64,000 nucleotides of DNA from Serratia nevei (lineage in GTDB: Bacteria > Pseudomonadota > Gammaproteobacteria > Enterobacterales > Enterobacteriaceae): NCBI RefSeq assembly GCF_024160145.1, contig NZ_JAMYWQ010000002.1, positions 62,001 through 126,000 of the forward strand. The letters run 5' to 3'. The translations under genes were made by a program, and so were the position numbers. Shown here one piece after another: positions 9,001 to 20,098 of the stretch (positions are counted from its first letter, which is position 1; each line of letters starts with the position of its first letter). The notes below the pieces were generated by a model, which searched no databases, was not told where the DNA came from, and saw only the letters and a program-made list of their open reading frames with translations.

Positions 9001-12000
9001 ATTCAACTGGGAACAGCCGGGATTAATCCGCATCCATGTCGTCATTCTTTCAGATGAGTCTTTCCGCTATGTATTAAGCTTCCATGATTCTGCGTTGGAT
9101 GGCTGGAGTATTAACCTTTTCCACACCAAGCTATTGCGTTATTACCACCAATACAGGGAAGGGGGACGGCCCGCCAAGGTATTTCACGATGATTTCCTGC
9201 GCAAATATGTCTCTTTGGAGCAAGCTGCGCGCAGCAATGAGACGCATCGCCATTTCTGGCAGCAACAGCTTAGCGGCTATGAGCCGATGCCGCTGCCGCG
9301 TTTACGCGTCAAAAACCACGACATTCCCACCATCGAATATCATGATATCGCTATTTCTTCATCGCTTTCCCACGGACTGCGAGAAGTGGCGGCGCGTCTG
9401 AATGTGCCGTTGAAGAATGTCTTGATGGCCGCACATTTGCGCGTGCTTAGCTTTATCGCCAACACTGAAAATGTGATTACCGGTTATGAACACAGTGGCC
9501 GTCCTGAAGAGGAGGGGGTGGATCAGGCTATTGGCCTCTTCCTGAACTCGATACCCTTCCGCACGACGTTGACGGAAGCGGAAAGTTGGGAGGCGCTCAT
9601 TCTGCGAGTTCATCGGCAAGAAGCGGAGTTCCTGCCTCATCGCCGCTATCCGATGGCGGAGATGAAGCAAATCGTCAATACGACGGAAACGCTGTTTGAG
9701 TCAGTGTTTAACTTTACCCACTTCCATATGCTGAAAGAATTGCAAAGCCTGCCAGGCATGCAAACGTTGGATGTCCGCGTGCGTGCAGAGACCGAGTTCG
9801 TGTTGCGCGCTGAGTTCTCGCAAAATGCTTACACTGACCAGGTTCAACTGAGTTTGCATTACCACAGCAATGAGTATGATGCGGAGCACATTGAACGCAT
9901 CGCTGCCTATTATGCCGGGGCGTTGCAGGCTATTGCTTCGCAACCGCAGCAAGCCTATTTGAGCTGCATGCTGATGTCGGCGGAAGAGGCGCTTTTGCTA
10001 CAGCAGATTGGGCAGGGCGAGCAGCGGCCGCTGCCTGAAGAGGGCATGATTCAACGCATTTTGGCGCAAGCCGAAGAGTGTGCGGATAAGCCGGCGTTAC
10101 AAGATGAGAAACACGCGCTGAATTATTCGCAGTTTGCGCAGCAGTGTCGGACTTTGGCCCTGCATTTGGCCGGCGTTGGCGGCCAGCAGCGGCAGCAGGT
10201 TATCGCTGTGAGTTTGCCGCGAAGCGTGGAGTGGATCGTGGCAATGGCGGCCATCATGGCTTCTGGCAACGTCTACATGCCGCTTGATTTGGATAACCCT
10301 GATGCTCGCCTCCTGGAGCTGCTGAACGAGGGGCAGGTCACGCAGGTCGTCTGTGATGCGGAACAAACGCAGAGGCTGTCAGGGATCATTGCCCGGTTAG
10401 GGGCGCCGATCAATCTGGTTTGCTATGGTGATTATCCTGCGTCAGAGCAGGCGGCGGAATTACGGCTGCCGGCCGCGCAGGAGTTAGCGTATGTGCTGTT
10501 CACATCCGGTTCGACGGGCAAACCCAAAGGTGCGTTGCTGGAGCATCGCGGAATGTTGAATCATATGCTGGCTAAGATTCAGGATCTGGGCATGAACGCT
10601 GCGGATGTTTTGGCTCAGACAGCGCCGGTTACTTTCGATATCTCCGTCTGGCAAGCGTTAACGGGGCTATATACTCAGGCGAGTACCGTCGTGTACGGCA
10701 AACAGAAGCAGCTTGACCCCGCCGTTTTCTGTCAACGGCTTAAGCAGGACGGCGTGACCATTCTGGAGGTCGTTCCCTCTTATTTCGCCATTCTGCTGGA
10801 GTATCTGGAGCAAACTCCGTGCGATTTGGCACCGTTGCGCGTATTGCTGCTGACCGGTGAGGCTTTGAAGCACGAACTTGTCATGCGGTGGTTTGCGCTG
10901 TACCCGGAGATAAAGCTGATCAACGCCTACGGGCCAACCGAAGCCTCCGATGACATTACCCATCACGTTTTTACTGCGCCACCGGGCGATGCCATTGTGC
11001 CGATTGGCAAACCTGTTCAGAACATGTGGATTCATATACTGAATAATCAGGGGCAGGCGGTACCCTTTGGCAGCGTGGGAGAAATCTGTGTGACGGGCAT
11101 CGGTATTGGCCGGGGTTACATCAACAGCCGGGAGAAAACGGCTCAGGCCTTTGATTTTGCCCATCCGTTAGGCGCATGGTCGACTGGCAGGCTGTACCGC
11201 ACCGGTGATATCGGGAAATGGCGCACGGATGGCACCCTGGCTTATCTGGGGCGTAAAGACGAGCAGGTTAAAATTCGCGGCATGCGCATTGAAATCGGCG
11301 AAATAGAAAACGCGTTACAATCCGTGGCCGGCGTGCTCAATGCCGCCGTTGTATTGGACGTGCGCGACAACAGGGAACGCTTGATCGGCTTTGTTCAGGG
11401 CGATGACGATGTGGCCGCCATCAGGCGTCAGGTTGCCGAGTTGCTGCCGGCATTCATGTTGCCGGATCGGTTGTTCCACTGTCATCAAATACCGCTGAAT
11501 GCCGCAGGTAAAGTGGACAAAAATCAGCTGCGTTTTCTTGCGTCGACGCTGAGCGTCTCTGACGCCGAACAGTGGCAAGCGCCGGCAGGCGACGCCGAAA
11601 ACGCGTTGGCGTCACTCTGGGCTGATGTCCTGAACGTGCCGGTAGAAAGCATCGGTCGGAACAGCGATTTCTTTGCGCTCGGCGGGAATTCCCTGCTCGC
11701 CATGTCGGCCGCCATCCGTTCAGCAGGGCGTTTTTCTCTGGCGGATATCTTTGCCTTGCGCACCCTGGATAGGTTGGCGAACGCACAGGCAAGCACCACG
11801 GATAATGTGCTGCAGGCGTTAACCCCGGAGAAGCGCGAATCGGTTCTGGTTTGCTTCAGTTATGCCGGCGGTAATGCTGTTAACTTCCAAAATGTGGCCA
11901 ATGCATTGTATCGGCTCACGCAGACTACGGTATACGGCGTAGAGCCTCCGGGTAACGATCTGTCTCGCCGTGAAGGGGTCGTTGCGTTGTCCGAACTGGT

Positions 12001-12589
12001 CAGCCGAAGTCTCAAGGCGCTGCAGCAACGCGGTATTACGCGAGTCAGCGTATGGGGGCACTGCTCGGGGACTGGGGCCGGCGCGGAATTCATTCGCCAG
12101 GCGCCGCAGTTCGGAATAGGTGTCGATCAGTTGGTGGTGTCCGGCAAGCTATTGCGCCCCATCGAGGTACTGGAGCGGCAGATGGAAGAAACGCGGCAGA
12201 TGACCGATGCTGAGATCGTCCATTGGCTGGAGAGTGTCACGGGATTGGCGCTGGACATGAAAGGGCAAGCTGAAGTCACGCCTCGATTGGCTGCTGCCTA
12301 TCGTAACGATGCGATTGGCGGCAATGTGTCCTTGAAGAAAGTGTGGCAAGAGCGCGTGTCCGACAGCGACGCAGCACCTCTCCCAGTGTTGTGTCTGTTG
12401 GCGGATGACGATCCTTTAACGCAGGATTGGCAAAATATCGTTGAAAACTGGAAGCAGGTGAGCCCTCAGTTGAGCGTGGAGCGGCTTGCGGAAGGGGGGC
12501 ATTATTTTATAAAGACGCAGGCTGAGCAGGTCGCCAATATCCTTGTGGCGCGTTTAGCCCTGGGAAAAAGGGTGCAGGTTGAGGCATAA
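6095..12589 (+). CDS. Two-module NRPS: half-C, A(Ser), PCP, C, A(Dap-like), PCP, Cys-type TE
   Basis: A 2164-residue synthetase. Residues 1-240 match only the C-terminal lobe of a condensation domain, without an HHxxxDG motif. A1 (about 265-760) has specificity residues D-V-W-H-F-S-L-V-D, the EntF serine code. PCP1 has LGGDSITSL (Ser near 794). The C domain (about 860-1290) has HDSALDG near 997. A2 (about 1320-1800) reads D-I-W-E-L-T-A-D-D; its acidic residues suit a diamino acid, and the code resembles those of diaminobutyrate domains, here most likely Dap. PCP2 has LGGNSLLAM (Ser near 1866). The C-terminal thioesterase (about 1915-2150) has GHCSG, with Cys 1990 in the nucleophile position, an Asp-rich LADDDP and GGH near the end. 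The ATG at 6095 follows TAGGTGAG; GTG 6092 is an alternative. Substrate assignments rest on reading the code by eye. Confidence 0.9.
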   Translation: MNTYSSSDEFNISVMKHYQASFSNTWHPAKFPVMPGYPADNGVCEKTLSEETLARLMKITNGDLVNISAVISVALTHLVHYYNPSDYPLAIGYSLQRPDDEKANDFVLLSPLFEDDKSGAELIVSQRQKMLAVLACGATRFSAIQAALPADSSQNMFALQLSVRTHDGHAVERFERALLIDFCLNDNATVRLIADTQLYPATYRESILNNLLALLAAITASPGTALAQIPIADEQELRRVMHFSQGDTVPYTATARLEHWLEHWANRDAQRVALIADGVRWNYRQLNEQANIIANNLIRRGVSEGDKIAIMLPRSAEMIAAIYGVLKAGAVYVPVDPNYPDNRRHYIIEDSQAKFVLVNERHEARDNALCIADFSVLEGDAGNPAVSGDAKALAYMIYTSGSTGNPKGVMIEHCSVFNRIEWMQNQYPLGPGDVILQKTPISFDVSVWELFWWALSGATVSLLAPGGEKDPSALLASIARDKITHLHFVPSMLDAFLNAIEAGEGEAELTQSLRTVFTSGEALTLHQSARFFALVAPWNDCRLINLYGPTEATVDVTYYACRADESRASVPIGKPIQNTGILILDKNNQPVPLGVAGELCISGVNLARGYWNREELTTEKFCQLPAPLGRRVYRSGDLVRWLADGEIEYLGRIDFQVKIRGYRIELGEIETAILRYKPVRDVRVIALMREDGSKYLAAYLLPGEGYREAELREYLSANLPEFMVPPWLVVMSHFPLTPNGKLDRAQLPNPLKRASAAERILPQTESERQLASIWCQVLGLDSVGIHDSFFSLGGDSITSLSVISRARKIGMEISFQTMFSYPTIAAIIPEISAVKGKSTEEYQPFSLLSEEERQRLPANIDDAYPLSMLQAGLIFQSELQKGASWYHDIQVYPLSGAFNAGAFTQAVTQMLQEHPILRTSYHLQGFSQFVQMVHAAVPLPLFIKDWRQMGRREQEAAFESFLEEESHYQFNWEQPGLIRIHVVILSDESFRYVLSFHDSALDGWSINLFHTKLLRYYHQYREGGRPAKVFHDDFLRKYVSLEQAARSNETHRHFWQQQLSGYEPMPLPRLRVKNHDIPTIEYHDIAISSSLSHGLREVAARLNVPLKNVLMAAHLRVLSFIANTENVITGYEHSGRPEEEGVDQAIGLFLNSIPFRTTLTEAESWEALILRVHRQEAEFLPHRRYPMAEMKQIVNTTETLFESVFNFTHFHMLKELQSLPGMQTLDVRVRAETEFVLRAEFSQNAYTDQVQLSLHYHSNEYDAEHIERIAAYYAGALQAIASQPQQAYLSCMLMSAEEALLLQQIGQGEQRPLPEEGMIQRILAQAEECADKPALQDEKHALNYSQFAQQCRTLALHLAGVGGQQRQQVIAVSLPRSVEWIVAMAAIMASGNVYMPLDLDNPDARLLELLNEGQVTQVVCDAEQTQRLSGIIARLGAPINLVCYGDYPASEQAAELRLPAAQELAYVLFTSGSTGKPKGALLEHRGMLNHMLAKIQDLGMNAADVLAQTAPVTFDISVWQALTGLYTQASTVVYGKQKQLDPAVFCQRLKQDGVTILEVVPSYFAILLEYLEQTPCDLAPLRVLLLTGEALKHELVMRWFALYPEIKLINAYGPTEASDDITHHVFTAPPGDAIVPIGKPVQNMWIHILNNQGQAVPFGSVGEICVTGIGIGRGYINSREKTAQAFDFAHPLGAWSTGRLYRTGDIGKWRTDGTLAYLGRKDEQVKIRGMRIEIGEIENALQSVAGVLNAAVVLDVRDNRERLIGFVQGDDDVAAIRRQVAELLPAFMLPDRLFHCHQIPLNAAGKVDKNQLRFLASTLSVSDAEQWQAPAGDAENALASLWADVLNVPVESIGRNSDFFALGGNSLLAMSAAIRSAGRFSLADIFALRTLDRLANAQASTTDNVLQALTPEKRESVLVCFSYAGGNAVNFQNVANALYRLTQTTVYGVEPPGNDLSRREGVVALSELVSRSLKALQQRGITRVSVWGHCSGTGAGAEFIRQAPQFGIGVDQLVVSGKLLRPIEVLERQMEETRQMTDAEIVHWLESVTGLALDMKGQAEVTPRLAAAYRNDAIGGNVSLKKVWQERVSDSDAAPLPVLCLLADDDPLTQDWQNIVENWKQVSPQLSVERLAEGGHYFIKTQAEQVANILVARLALGKRVQVEA

Positions 12590-12609
12590 ACCGTAGCGCC
12601 TTCAATATT

Positions 12610-12643
12610 GCAGAGAGCTTCTCTTATTGAGGAGCTTCTCTGC
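12610..12643 (+). terminator. Hairpin after the NRPS gene, possible terminator
   Basis: The 34 bases from 12610 form a stem of 14 pairs with one bulged base and a 5-base loop (GCAGAGAGCTTCTC pairing with GGAGCTTCTCTGC). It starts 21 bp after the NRPS stop. The run that follows is AAAAGG and not a T-tract, so it is not a classical intrinsic terminator. It may instead stabilise the long mRNA or separate the NRPS message from the serine kinase gene. Confidence 0.4.
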
Positions 12644-12657
12644 AAAAGGATAAATCC

Positions 12658-12738
12658 GTGAGCGATTGGCATTTCGTCTACCGCAAAGGGACCTGCGAAA
12701 TCGTGAGGTTAATCGTCAAAGAGCAACACGGGTTTTAA
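12658..12738 (+). CDS. Possible 26-residue small ORF, doubtful
   Basis: A GTG at 12658 lies 7 bp after AAAAGGA (12644-12650) and opens 26 codons ending at TAA 12738. The peptide starts MSDWHFVYRKG and contains one Cys. I recognise no family. It lies between the NRPS hairpin and the serine kinase gene. It may be a leader peptide or chance, and I list it only because the ribosome binding site and spacing are good. Confidence 0.15.
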   Translation: MSDWHFVYRKGTCEIVRLIVKEQHGF

Positions 12739-12824
12739 TTCTCTTATGGTCTTTTTTTTATTCCTTGGCTGCTCTCGCATTGGCAGAGGCCATTGGTCGT
12801 TTATAGGATGACAGAGAAAATATC

Positions 12825-13277
12825 ATGGCTAATATTCTGGACGCTAAGAAAAATATGGATTCTTTCAACGTGGTGTTATTGGATCCGCAACGGCTTTTAC
12901 CGACAGAAGAGTTTATTGAGGAGCGGGTAATACAGGTCGAGCAGGATATTATTCGTGAGGGGCGTTGGCTTAAGCCCATTTTAGTTGAACGAACCTCTTT
13001 GATTATCATGGATGGGCATCATCGCCGAGAGTTTGCGAGGCGCCATTCGCTGAGGCGGGTGCCTTGTCTTTTGCTGGACTATTCACAAGTAGAGCTGAGT
13101 TCATGGCGCGACGAATTTGATCTTCACCCTGAAGAGGTGATCGCCCGGGGGTTGCAGCGCCGTTTATATCCGGCAAAAACGACGCGTCATGTGGTGCATG
13201 CCGCGGCGGATATTCTTTGCCACTATCCATTATCGGAACTGGAGCTGAAAAATGTCACCTATCAAGGTGTAGAATAA
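12825..13277 (+). CDS. Free-serine kinase of ParB/Srx fold (SbnI/SerK type)
   Basis: A 150-residue protein of the ParB/sulfiredoxin-like fold. It has the marks of free L-serine kinases: the acidic motif LLPTEEF (Glu 28/29), KPIL at about 50-53, the phosphate-binding motif DGHHRREFA (63-71) and a late KTTRH motif near residue 127. SbnI of Staphylococcus and the archaeal ADP-dependent SerK phosphorylate free L-serine to O-phospho-L-serine. Here that product would feed the SbnA-like enzyme, so Dap can be made independently of the primary serine pathway. SbnI is also known as a heme-responsive regulator of its cluster through a longer C-terminal part. This protein is short and lacks such an extension, so a purely enzymatic role is more likely. 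It is the last gene of the cluster, 111 bp before the tRNA terminator. Confidence 0.8.
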   Translation: MANILDAKKNMDSFNVVLLDPQRLLPTEEFIEERVIQVEQDIIREGRWLKPILVERTSLIIMDGHHRREFARRHSLRRVPCLLLDYSQVELSSWRDEFDLHPEEVIARGLQRRLYPAKTTRHVVHAAADILCHYPLSELELKNVTYQGVE

Positions 13278-13387
13278 AAGCGCGGAGCATGAGAGTGGCG
13301 GTGCCAGGATGCCGCAATGAAAGAACGCGCGTCGTGCGAACCGGAAACGGCGGAGTACCTGAGGGAAACCGACAACACGCCGGCAAA

Positions 13388-13420
13388 GAAAAAAACCAGA
13401 TGCCCTGAGGTATCTGGTTT
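13388..13420 (-). terminator. Intrinsic terminator of the tRNA-Asn transcript
   Basis: Read on the minus strand, AAACCAGAT and ATCTGGTTT form a 9-bp stem with a 10-base loop, followed by a T-rich run (TTTTTTTC). It lies just downstream of the 3' end of the tRNA gene and should end its transcript. It also shields the tRNA from transcription of the convergent biosynthetic operon. Confidence 0.75.
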
Positions 13421-13428
13421 CTTAAATT

Positions 13429-13504
13429 TGGCTCCTCTGACTGGACTCGAACCAGTGACATACGGATTAACAGTCCGCCGTTCTACCGACTGAACTACAG
13501 AGGA
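13429..13504 (-). tRNA. tRNA-Asn (GTT)
   Basis: A complete 76-base tRNA on the minus strand, beginning TCCTCTGTAGTTCAGTCGG and ending in an encoded CCA (13429-13431). The acceptor stem TCCTCTG/CAGAGGA pairs fully and the T-loop motif GTTCGAGTC is present. The anticodon GTT lies at 13471-13469 in the loop CTGTTAA. Its 3' end points toward the Dap/NRPS operon. tRNA-Asn genes are frequent integration sites of enterobacterial islands, but no integrase or repeated 3' end is visible in this window. Confidence 0.97.
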
Positions 13505-13618
13505 ATCGTTTGAACGGGGCGAATAATAGCGAGGCGCCGTCGGCATGTCAAAGGCGGATTACACATTCTGTGACTGTTTGCTTACAGAATGCGCAACCCG
13601 TTGAGTTTTTTGGCAGAT

Positions 13619-16780
<3,162 letters not shown>

Positions 16781-16815
16781 TTACACGCAACCTTGCAAGG
16801 GCGATCAAATAACCG

Positions 16816-17502
16816 TTAATGCGGTTCGCCGGCGCGATAGATCCGCTGTGGGCGGCCCACTTTGCCGTAAATGATCTCGGCGCGCAGCTGCTGCGCGGCG
16901 GTGCAAAACTCCAGGTAACGGCGCGCGGTGGTGCGGCTGAGCCCCATTTCTTGCGCAACGCTTTCAGCGGTGTGGCGCGCGGCGGGTTCGGCGAACAGCG
17001 CGCGGATCTTGCCCAGCGTCAGTTCGTCGATGCCGGCGGGCAACGCCGCCTGCTGTTCGCTGCGGGCGTAGGTGTTGAACATCTCGTCGATGCGGCGCTG
17101 GTTGAGGCGCGCTTTGTCCTTCAGCGCTTCGCGGCGCTGGCTGAAGCGCTGCAGGGTCTGGCTCAGCCGGTCATAGGCCAGCGGTTTGATCAGGTAGTCG
17201 AACACGCCGTAACGCAACGCCTCGGCCACGGTGGCCATGTCGCTGGCGGCGGTGATGAACACGATGCCGCCGCGATACCCGCTCAGCGTCAGTTCGCGCA
17301 GCAGGGTGATGCCCTGGCCGTCGGGCAGAAAGTTGTCCAGCAGGATCAGGTCCGGCTTGAAACGCTCGGTCATGGCGCGCGCCTGCGCCAGGGTGCCGGC
17401 CAGCCAAATCTGGCGGCAGCCGCCGTTCTGGCGGATAAACTCCGCGTGCATCTCCGCCAGCGGCGTTTCGTCTTCAACGATCAGGATGTTCAGCCATTCC
17501 AT
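16816..17502 (-). CDS. citB: Citrate response regulator CitB/DpiA
   Basis: A 228-residue response regulator of the CitB family. The receiver domain (1-120) has the acidic pair E10-D11, the phosphoacceptor Asp 56 in LILLDN and the Lys of YLIKPL. The C-terminal part carries the family's winged helix-turn-helix (SVAQEMGLSRTTARRYLEF). CitB activates citrate lyase and citrate transporter genes under anaerobic conditions when phosphorylated by the membrane kinase CitA. It is divergent from citC, the usual layout. In E. coli and Klebsiella the kinase gene lies directly beside citB, but here lacZ follows 101 bp after the citB stop and the upstream region goes straight to the cit promoter, so the partner kinase is missing locally. 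Confidence 0.9.
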   Translation of the reverse strand: MEWLNILIVEDETPLAEMHAEFIRQNGGCRQIWLAGTLAQARAMTERFKPDLILLDNFLPDGQGITLLRELTLSGYRGGIVFITAASDMATVAEALRYGVFDYLIKPLAYDRLSQTLQRFSQRREALKDKARLNQRRIDEMFNTYARSEQQAALPAGIDELTLGKIRALFAEPAARHTAESVAQEMGLSRTTARRYLEFCTAAQQLRAEIIYGKVGRPQRIYRAGEPH

Positions 17503-17644
17503 AGTGCGGCCCGTAATTGCAATAAAAATGCTAAGTGAATGTAAGTGAATTGCGGCGTTGAATAAAGATTATCTCAATAATAAACACCATAAGATTAATT
17601 AAGTAAATAAAGAACATTAAATAACTTATTAACCGGAATCGGTT

Positions 17645-17660
17645 TGTGAATTAGGTCAAT
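17645..17660. promoter_or_regulatory. CRP-like site in the citB-citC intergenic region
   Basis: TGTGA-N6-TCAAT at 17645-17660 keeps the full left half-site and most of the right half-site of the CRP consensus. It lies about 155 bp upstream of citC in the 313-bp AT-rich divergent control region (17503-17815). CitB-binding sites are also expected there, but I could not define them by eye. Citrate fermentation genes are commonly under catabolite control, so the site is plausible though imperfect. Confidence 0.35.
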
Positions 17661-17815
17661 AATCCGCGTTTTTTTTCTGTTTACCATTAATTTATCGAGC
17701 GCAGAGTTGTATTTATCTTCATGGTTTTTAAGGTTTTAATTACCCTTGTTGATGTTAATTAAAATGCCTTTTTGTATTTAATTTGTTGTTTGCCAGTTAA
17801 CCCAGAGAGCGTGTT

Positions 17816-18886
17816 ATGTTAGGCGATGCCGTATTTAATCGGGTAAAGCGATCGGATCATAAAGCGATTTCGGAAATAAGCGCCTTCTTGCGCAGTAACG
17901 ATCTGAATATCGACACCACGGTTGAAATATTTATTACCGTTACCCAGCACGACAAATTGGTCGCCTGCGGCGGCATCGCCGACAATATTATCAAATGCGT
18001 CGCCATCAGCCCGCTGATGCGCGGCGAAGGGTTGGCGCTGGCGCTGGCGACCGAGCTGGTGAACCTGGCCTACGAGCGCCACCACACTCAGCTGTTTATC
18101 TACACCAAGGTGCAGAACGAGCCGCTGTTCCGCCAATGCGGTTTCTACCCGATCGCCACCGTGCCGGGCATCGTGGTGCTGATGGAAAACAGCCCGTGCC
18201 GCCTGCAGCGCTACGCCGCCCAGCTGGCGAGCCAGCGCCGGCCGGGCGACACCCTCGGCAGCATCGTGATGAACGCCAACCCCTTCACCCGCGGGCACCA
18301 GTATCTGGTGCGCCAGGCGGCCAAACGCTGCGACTGGCTGCACCTGTTTCTGGTGAAGGAAAACACCTCGCGCTTCAGCTATGACGATCGGCGCCGGCTG
18401 GTGCTGGCCGGCACCGCCGATATCCCCAATCTCACGGTACACGAAGGCTCGCAGTACGTGATCTCGCGCGCCACCTTCCCCTGTTACTTCATCAAGGATC
18501 AGGGTGTGGCCGACGACTGTTACACCGAAATCGATCTGAAGATCTTCCGCCAGTATTTGGCGCCCGCGCTGGGCATCACCCACCGCTTCGTCGGCAACGA
18601 GCCGTTCTGCGCGGTGACCGCGAAATACAACCGCGACATGCGCTACTGGCTGGAAACGCCGGCGCTGCCCAGCCCGCCGATCGCGCTGGTGGAAATCGAG
18701 CGTTTGCAATATCAGGGCACGGCGATCTCCGCCTCCTGGGTGCGCAAGCTGCTGGCGGCGGGGGACTTCCACGCCGCCGCGCCGCTGGTGCCGCCGGACA
18801 CCCTGTACTACCTGCAGGATCTGCAAACGCAGCGCCGGGCCAAGGCGGCCCCGCATCCTTTTGAGTCCGCACAATCAGGTGAATGA
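17816..18886 (+). CDS. citC: [Citrate (pro-3S)-lyase] ligase CitC
   Basis: A 356-residue citrate lyase synthetase. It acetylates the thiol of the prosthetic group on CitD using ATP and acetate, turning the lyase on. The N-terminal third is a GNAT-like domain (motif [15 protein letters not shown]). The C-terminal part is a nucleotidyltransferase domain with [11 protein letters not shown], the HxGH-like ATP-binding motif, and a late [10 protein letters not shown] motif. ATG 17816 is preceded by GAGAG. It is the first gene of citCDEFXG-citT, and its stop overlaps the citD start region. Confidence 0.94.
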   Translation: MLGDAVFNRVKRSDHKAISEISAFLRSNDLNIDTTVEIFITVTQHDKLVACGGIADNIIKCVAISPLMRGEGLALALATELVNLAYERHHTQLFIYTKVQNEPLFRQCGFYPIATVPGIVVLMENSPCRLQRYAAQLASQRRPGDTLGSIVMNANPFTRGHQYLVRQAAKRCDWLHLFLVKENTSRFSYDDRRRLVLAGTADIPNLTVHEGSQYVISRATFPCYFIKDQGVADDCYTEIDLKIFRQYLAPALGITHRFVGNEPFCAVTAKYNRDMRYWLETPALPSPPIALVEIERLQYQGTAISASWVRKLLAAGDFHAAAPLVPPDTLYYLQDLQTQRRAKAAPHPFESAQSGE

Positions 18887-19194
18887 TGAAAATTATCCGA
18901 GAAGCAATGGCCGGCACGCTGGAATCCAGCGATGTCATGGTGCGCATCGCGCCCGCCGAGGGGCCGCAGCACGATCTGTTGATCGCCAGCAGCGTGGAAA
19001 AACAGTTCGGCGCGGCGATCCGCCACACCCTGCTGGAGGTGCTGCAGCGTTATGAGGTGGAGCCGGTGCAGGTGATCGTCGACGACAAGGGGGCGCTGGA
19101 CTGCGTGCTGCGCGCCCGGTTGGAAACCGCGCTGATGCGCGCCTGCGAGGGCGGCCAACTGCCGTGGGAGGCGAAAGATGAAAACGCTGAATAA
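18886..19194 (+). CDS. citD: Citrate lyase acyl carrier protein CitD (gamma subunit)
   Basis: The 102-residue gamma subunit of citrate lyase, which carries the 2'-(5''-triphosphoribosyl)-3'-dephospho-CoA prosthetic group. With translation from the second ATG of the ATGATG pair (18886), the attachment serine is Ser 14 in AGTLESSD, the position known in E. coli. The first ATG (18883) would add one Met. SSVEKQFG and VDDKGALDC are conserved. It overlaps citC upstream and citE by 17 bp downstream, so the operon is translationally coupled. Confidence 0.95.
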   Translation: MKIIREAMAGTLESSDVMVRIAPAEGPQHDLLIASSVEKQFGAAIRHTLLEVLQRYEVEPVQVIVDDKGALDCVLRARLETALMRACEGGQLPWEAKDENAE

Positions 19195-20098
19195 AACCCG
19201 GCTGCGCCGCAGCATGCTGTTCGTCCCCGGCGCCAACGCGGCGATGGTCAGCAACGCCTTTATCTATCAGGCCGATGCGCTGATGTTCGATCTGGAAGAC
19301 TCGGTTGTCCTGCGTGAAAAAGACGCGGCGCGCCGGCTGGTATACCACGCGTTGCAGCATCCGCTGTACCAAGAGGTGGAAACCATCGTGCGCGTCAATG
19401 CGCTCGACTCCGCCTATGGCCTGGCGGACTTGCAGGCGGTGGTGCGCGGCGGCGCGGACATCGTGCGCTTGCCGAAGACCGACAGCGCGCAGGACGTTGT
19501 CGACATGGAGCGCGAGATTGCCGCCATCGAAGCGGCCTGCGGGCGGCCGGTCGGCAGCACCGGGCTGCTGGCGGCGATCGAATCGGCGCAGGGCATCACC
19601 AACGCGGTAGCGATCGCGCACGCTTCGCCGCGGCTTATCGGCATCGCTCTGGGGGCGGAAGACTACGTGCGCAACCTGCGCACCGAACGCTCGCCGGAGG
19701 GCATCGAGCTGCTGTTCGCCCGCTGTTCGCTGCTGCAGGCGGCGCGCGCCGCCGGCATTCAGGCGTTCGACACCGTCTATTCCGACGCCAATAACGAGGC
19801 CGGCTTCCTGCAGGAAGCGGCGCTGATCAAACAGCTCGGCTTCGACGGCAAATCGCTGATTAACCCGCGCCAGATTGAGCTGCTGCACAACCTGTACGCG
19901 CCGACCGCCAAAGAGGTGGCGCACGCGCAGCGGGTGGTGGACGCCGCCGAAGCGGCGGAGCGGGAAGGGCGCGGCGTGGTGTCGCTCAACGGAAAAATGG
20001 TCGACAGCCCGGTGATTGAACGCGCCCGGCTGGTGCTGGAGCGCGCCGCGCTGTCCGGCTTACGGGAAGAACCGGCGCAGCCCGGGGAGGAAGCATGA
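19178..20098 (+). CDS. citE: Citrate lyase beta subunit CitE (citryl-ACP lyase)
   Basis: A 306-residue beta subunit that cleaves citryl-CitD into oxaloacetate and acetyl-CitD. It has a TIM barrel fold of the HpcH/HpaI family, with the N-terminal [14 protein letters not shown], the metal-binding [14 protein letters not shown] and [11 protein letters not shown] segments, and [13 protein letters not shown]. Length and motifs match E. coli CitE. The start overlaps citD and the stop overlaps citF (ATGATG), consistent with a single operon. Confidence 0.95.
   Translation: MKTLNKTRLRRSMLFVPGANAAMVSNAFIYQADALMFDLEDSVVLREKDAARRLVYHALQHPLYQEVETIVRVNALDSAYGLADLQAVVRGGADIVRLPKTDSAQDVVDMEREIAAIEAACGRPVGSTGLLAAIESAQGITNAVAIAHASPRLIGIALGAEDYVRNLRTERSPEGIELLFARCSLLQAARAAGIQAFDTVYSDANNEAGFLQEAALIKQLGFDGKSLINPRQIELLHNLYAPTAKEVAHAQRVVDAAEAAEREGRGVVSLNGKMVDSPVIERARLVLERAALSGLREEPAQPGEEA

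Noticed and set aside
12825..13277. ParB-like partition or DNA-binding protein
   Set aside because: The ParB fold is present, but the DGHHR and late KTTRH motifs and the SbnA/SbnB context fit free-serine kinases better; no plasmid partition genes are nearby.
4497..13277. Siderophore NRPS of staphyloferrin or serratiochelin type
   Set aside because: The SbnA/SbnB/SbnI-like genes recall staphyloferrin B, but no NIS synthetase, dihydroxybenzoate-loading domain, Fur box or iron transporter is associated with the operon.
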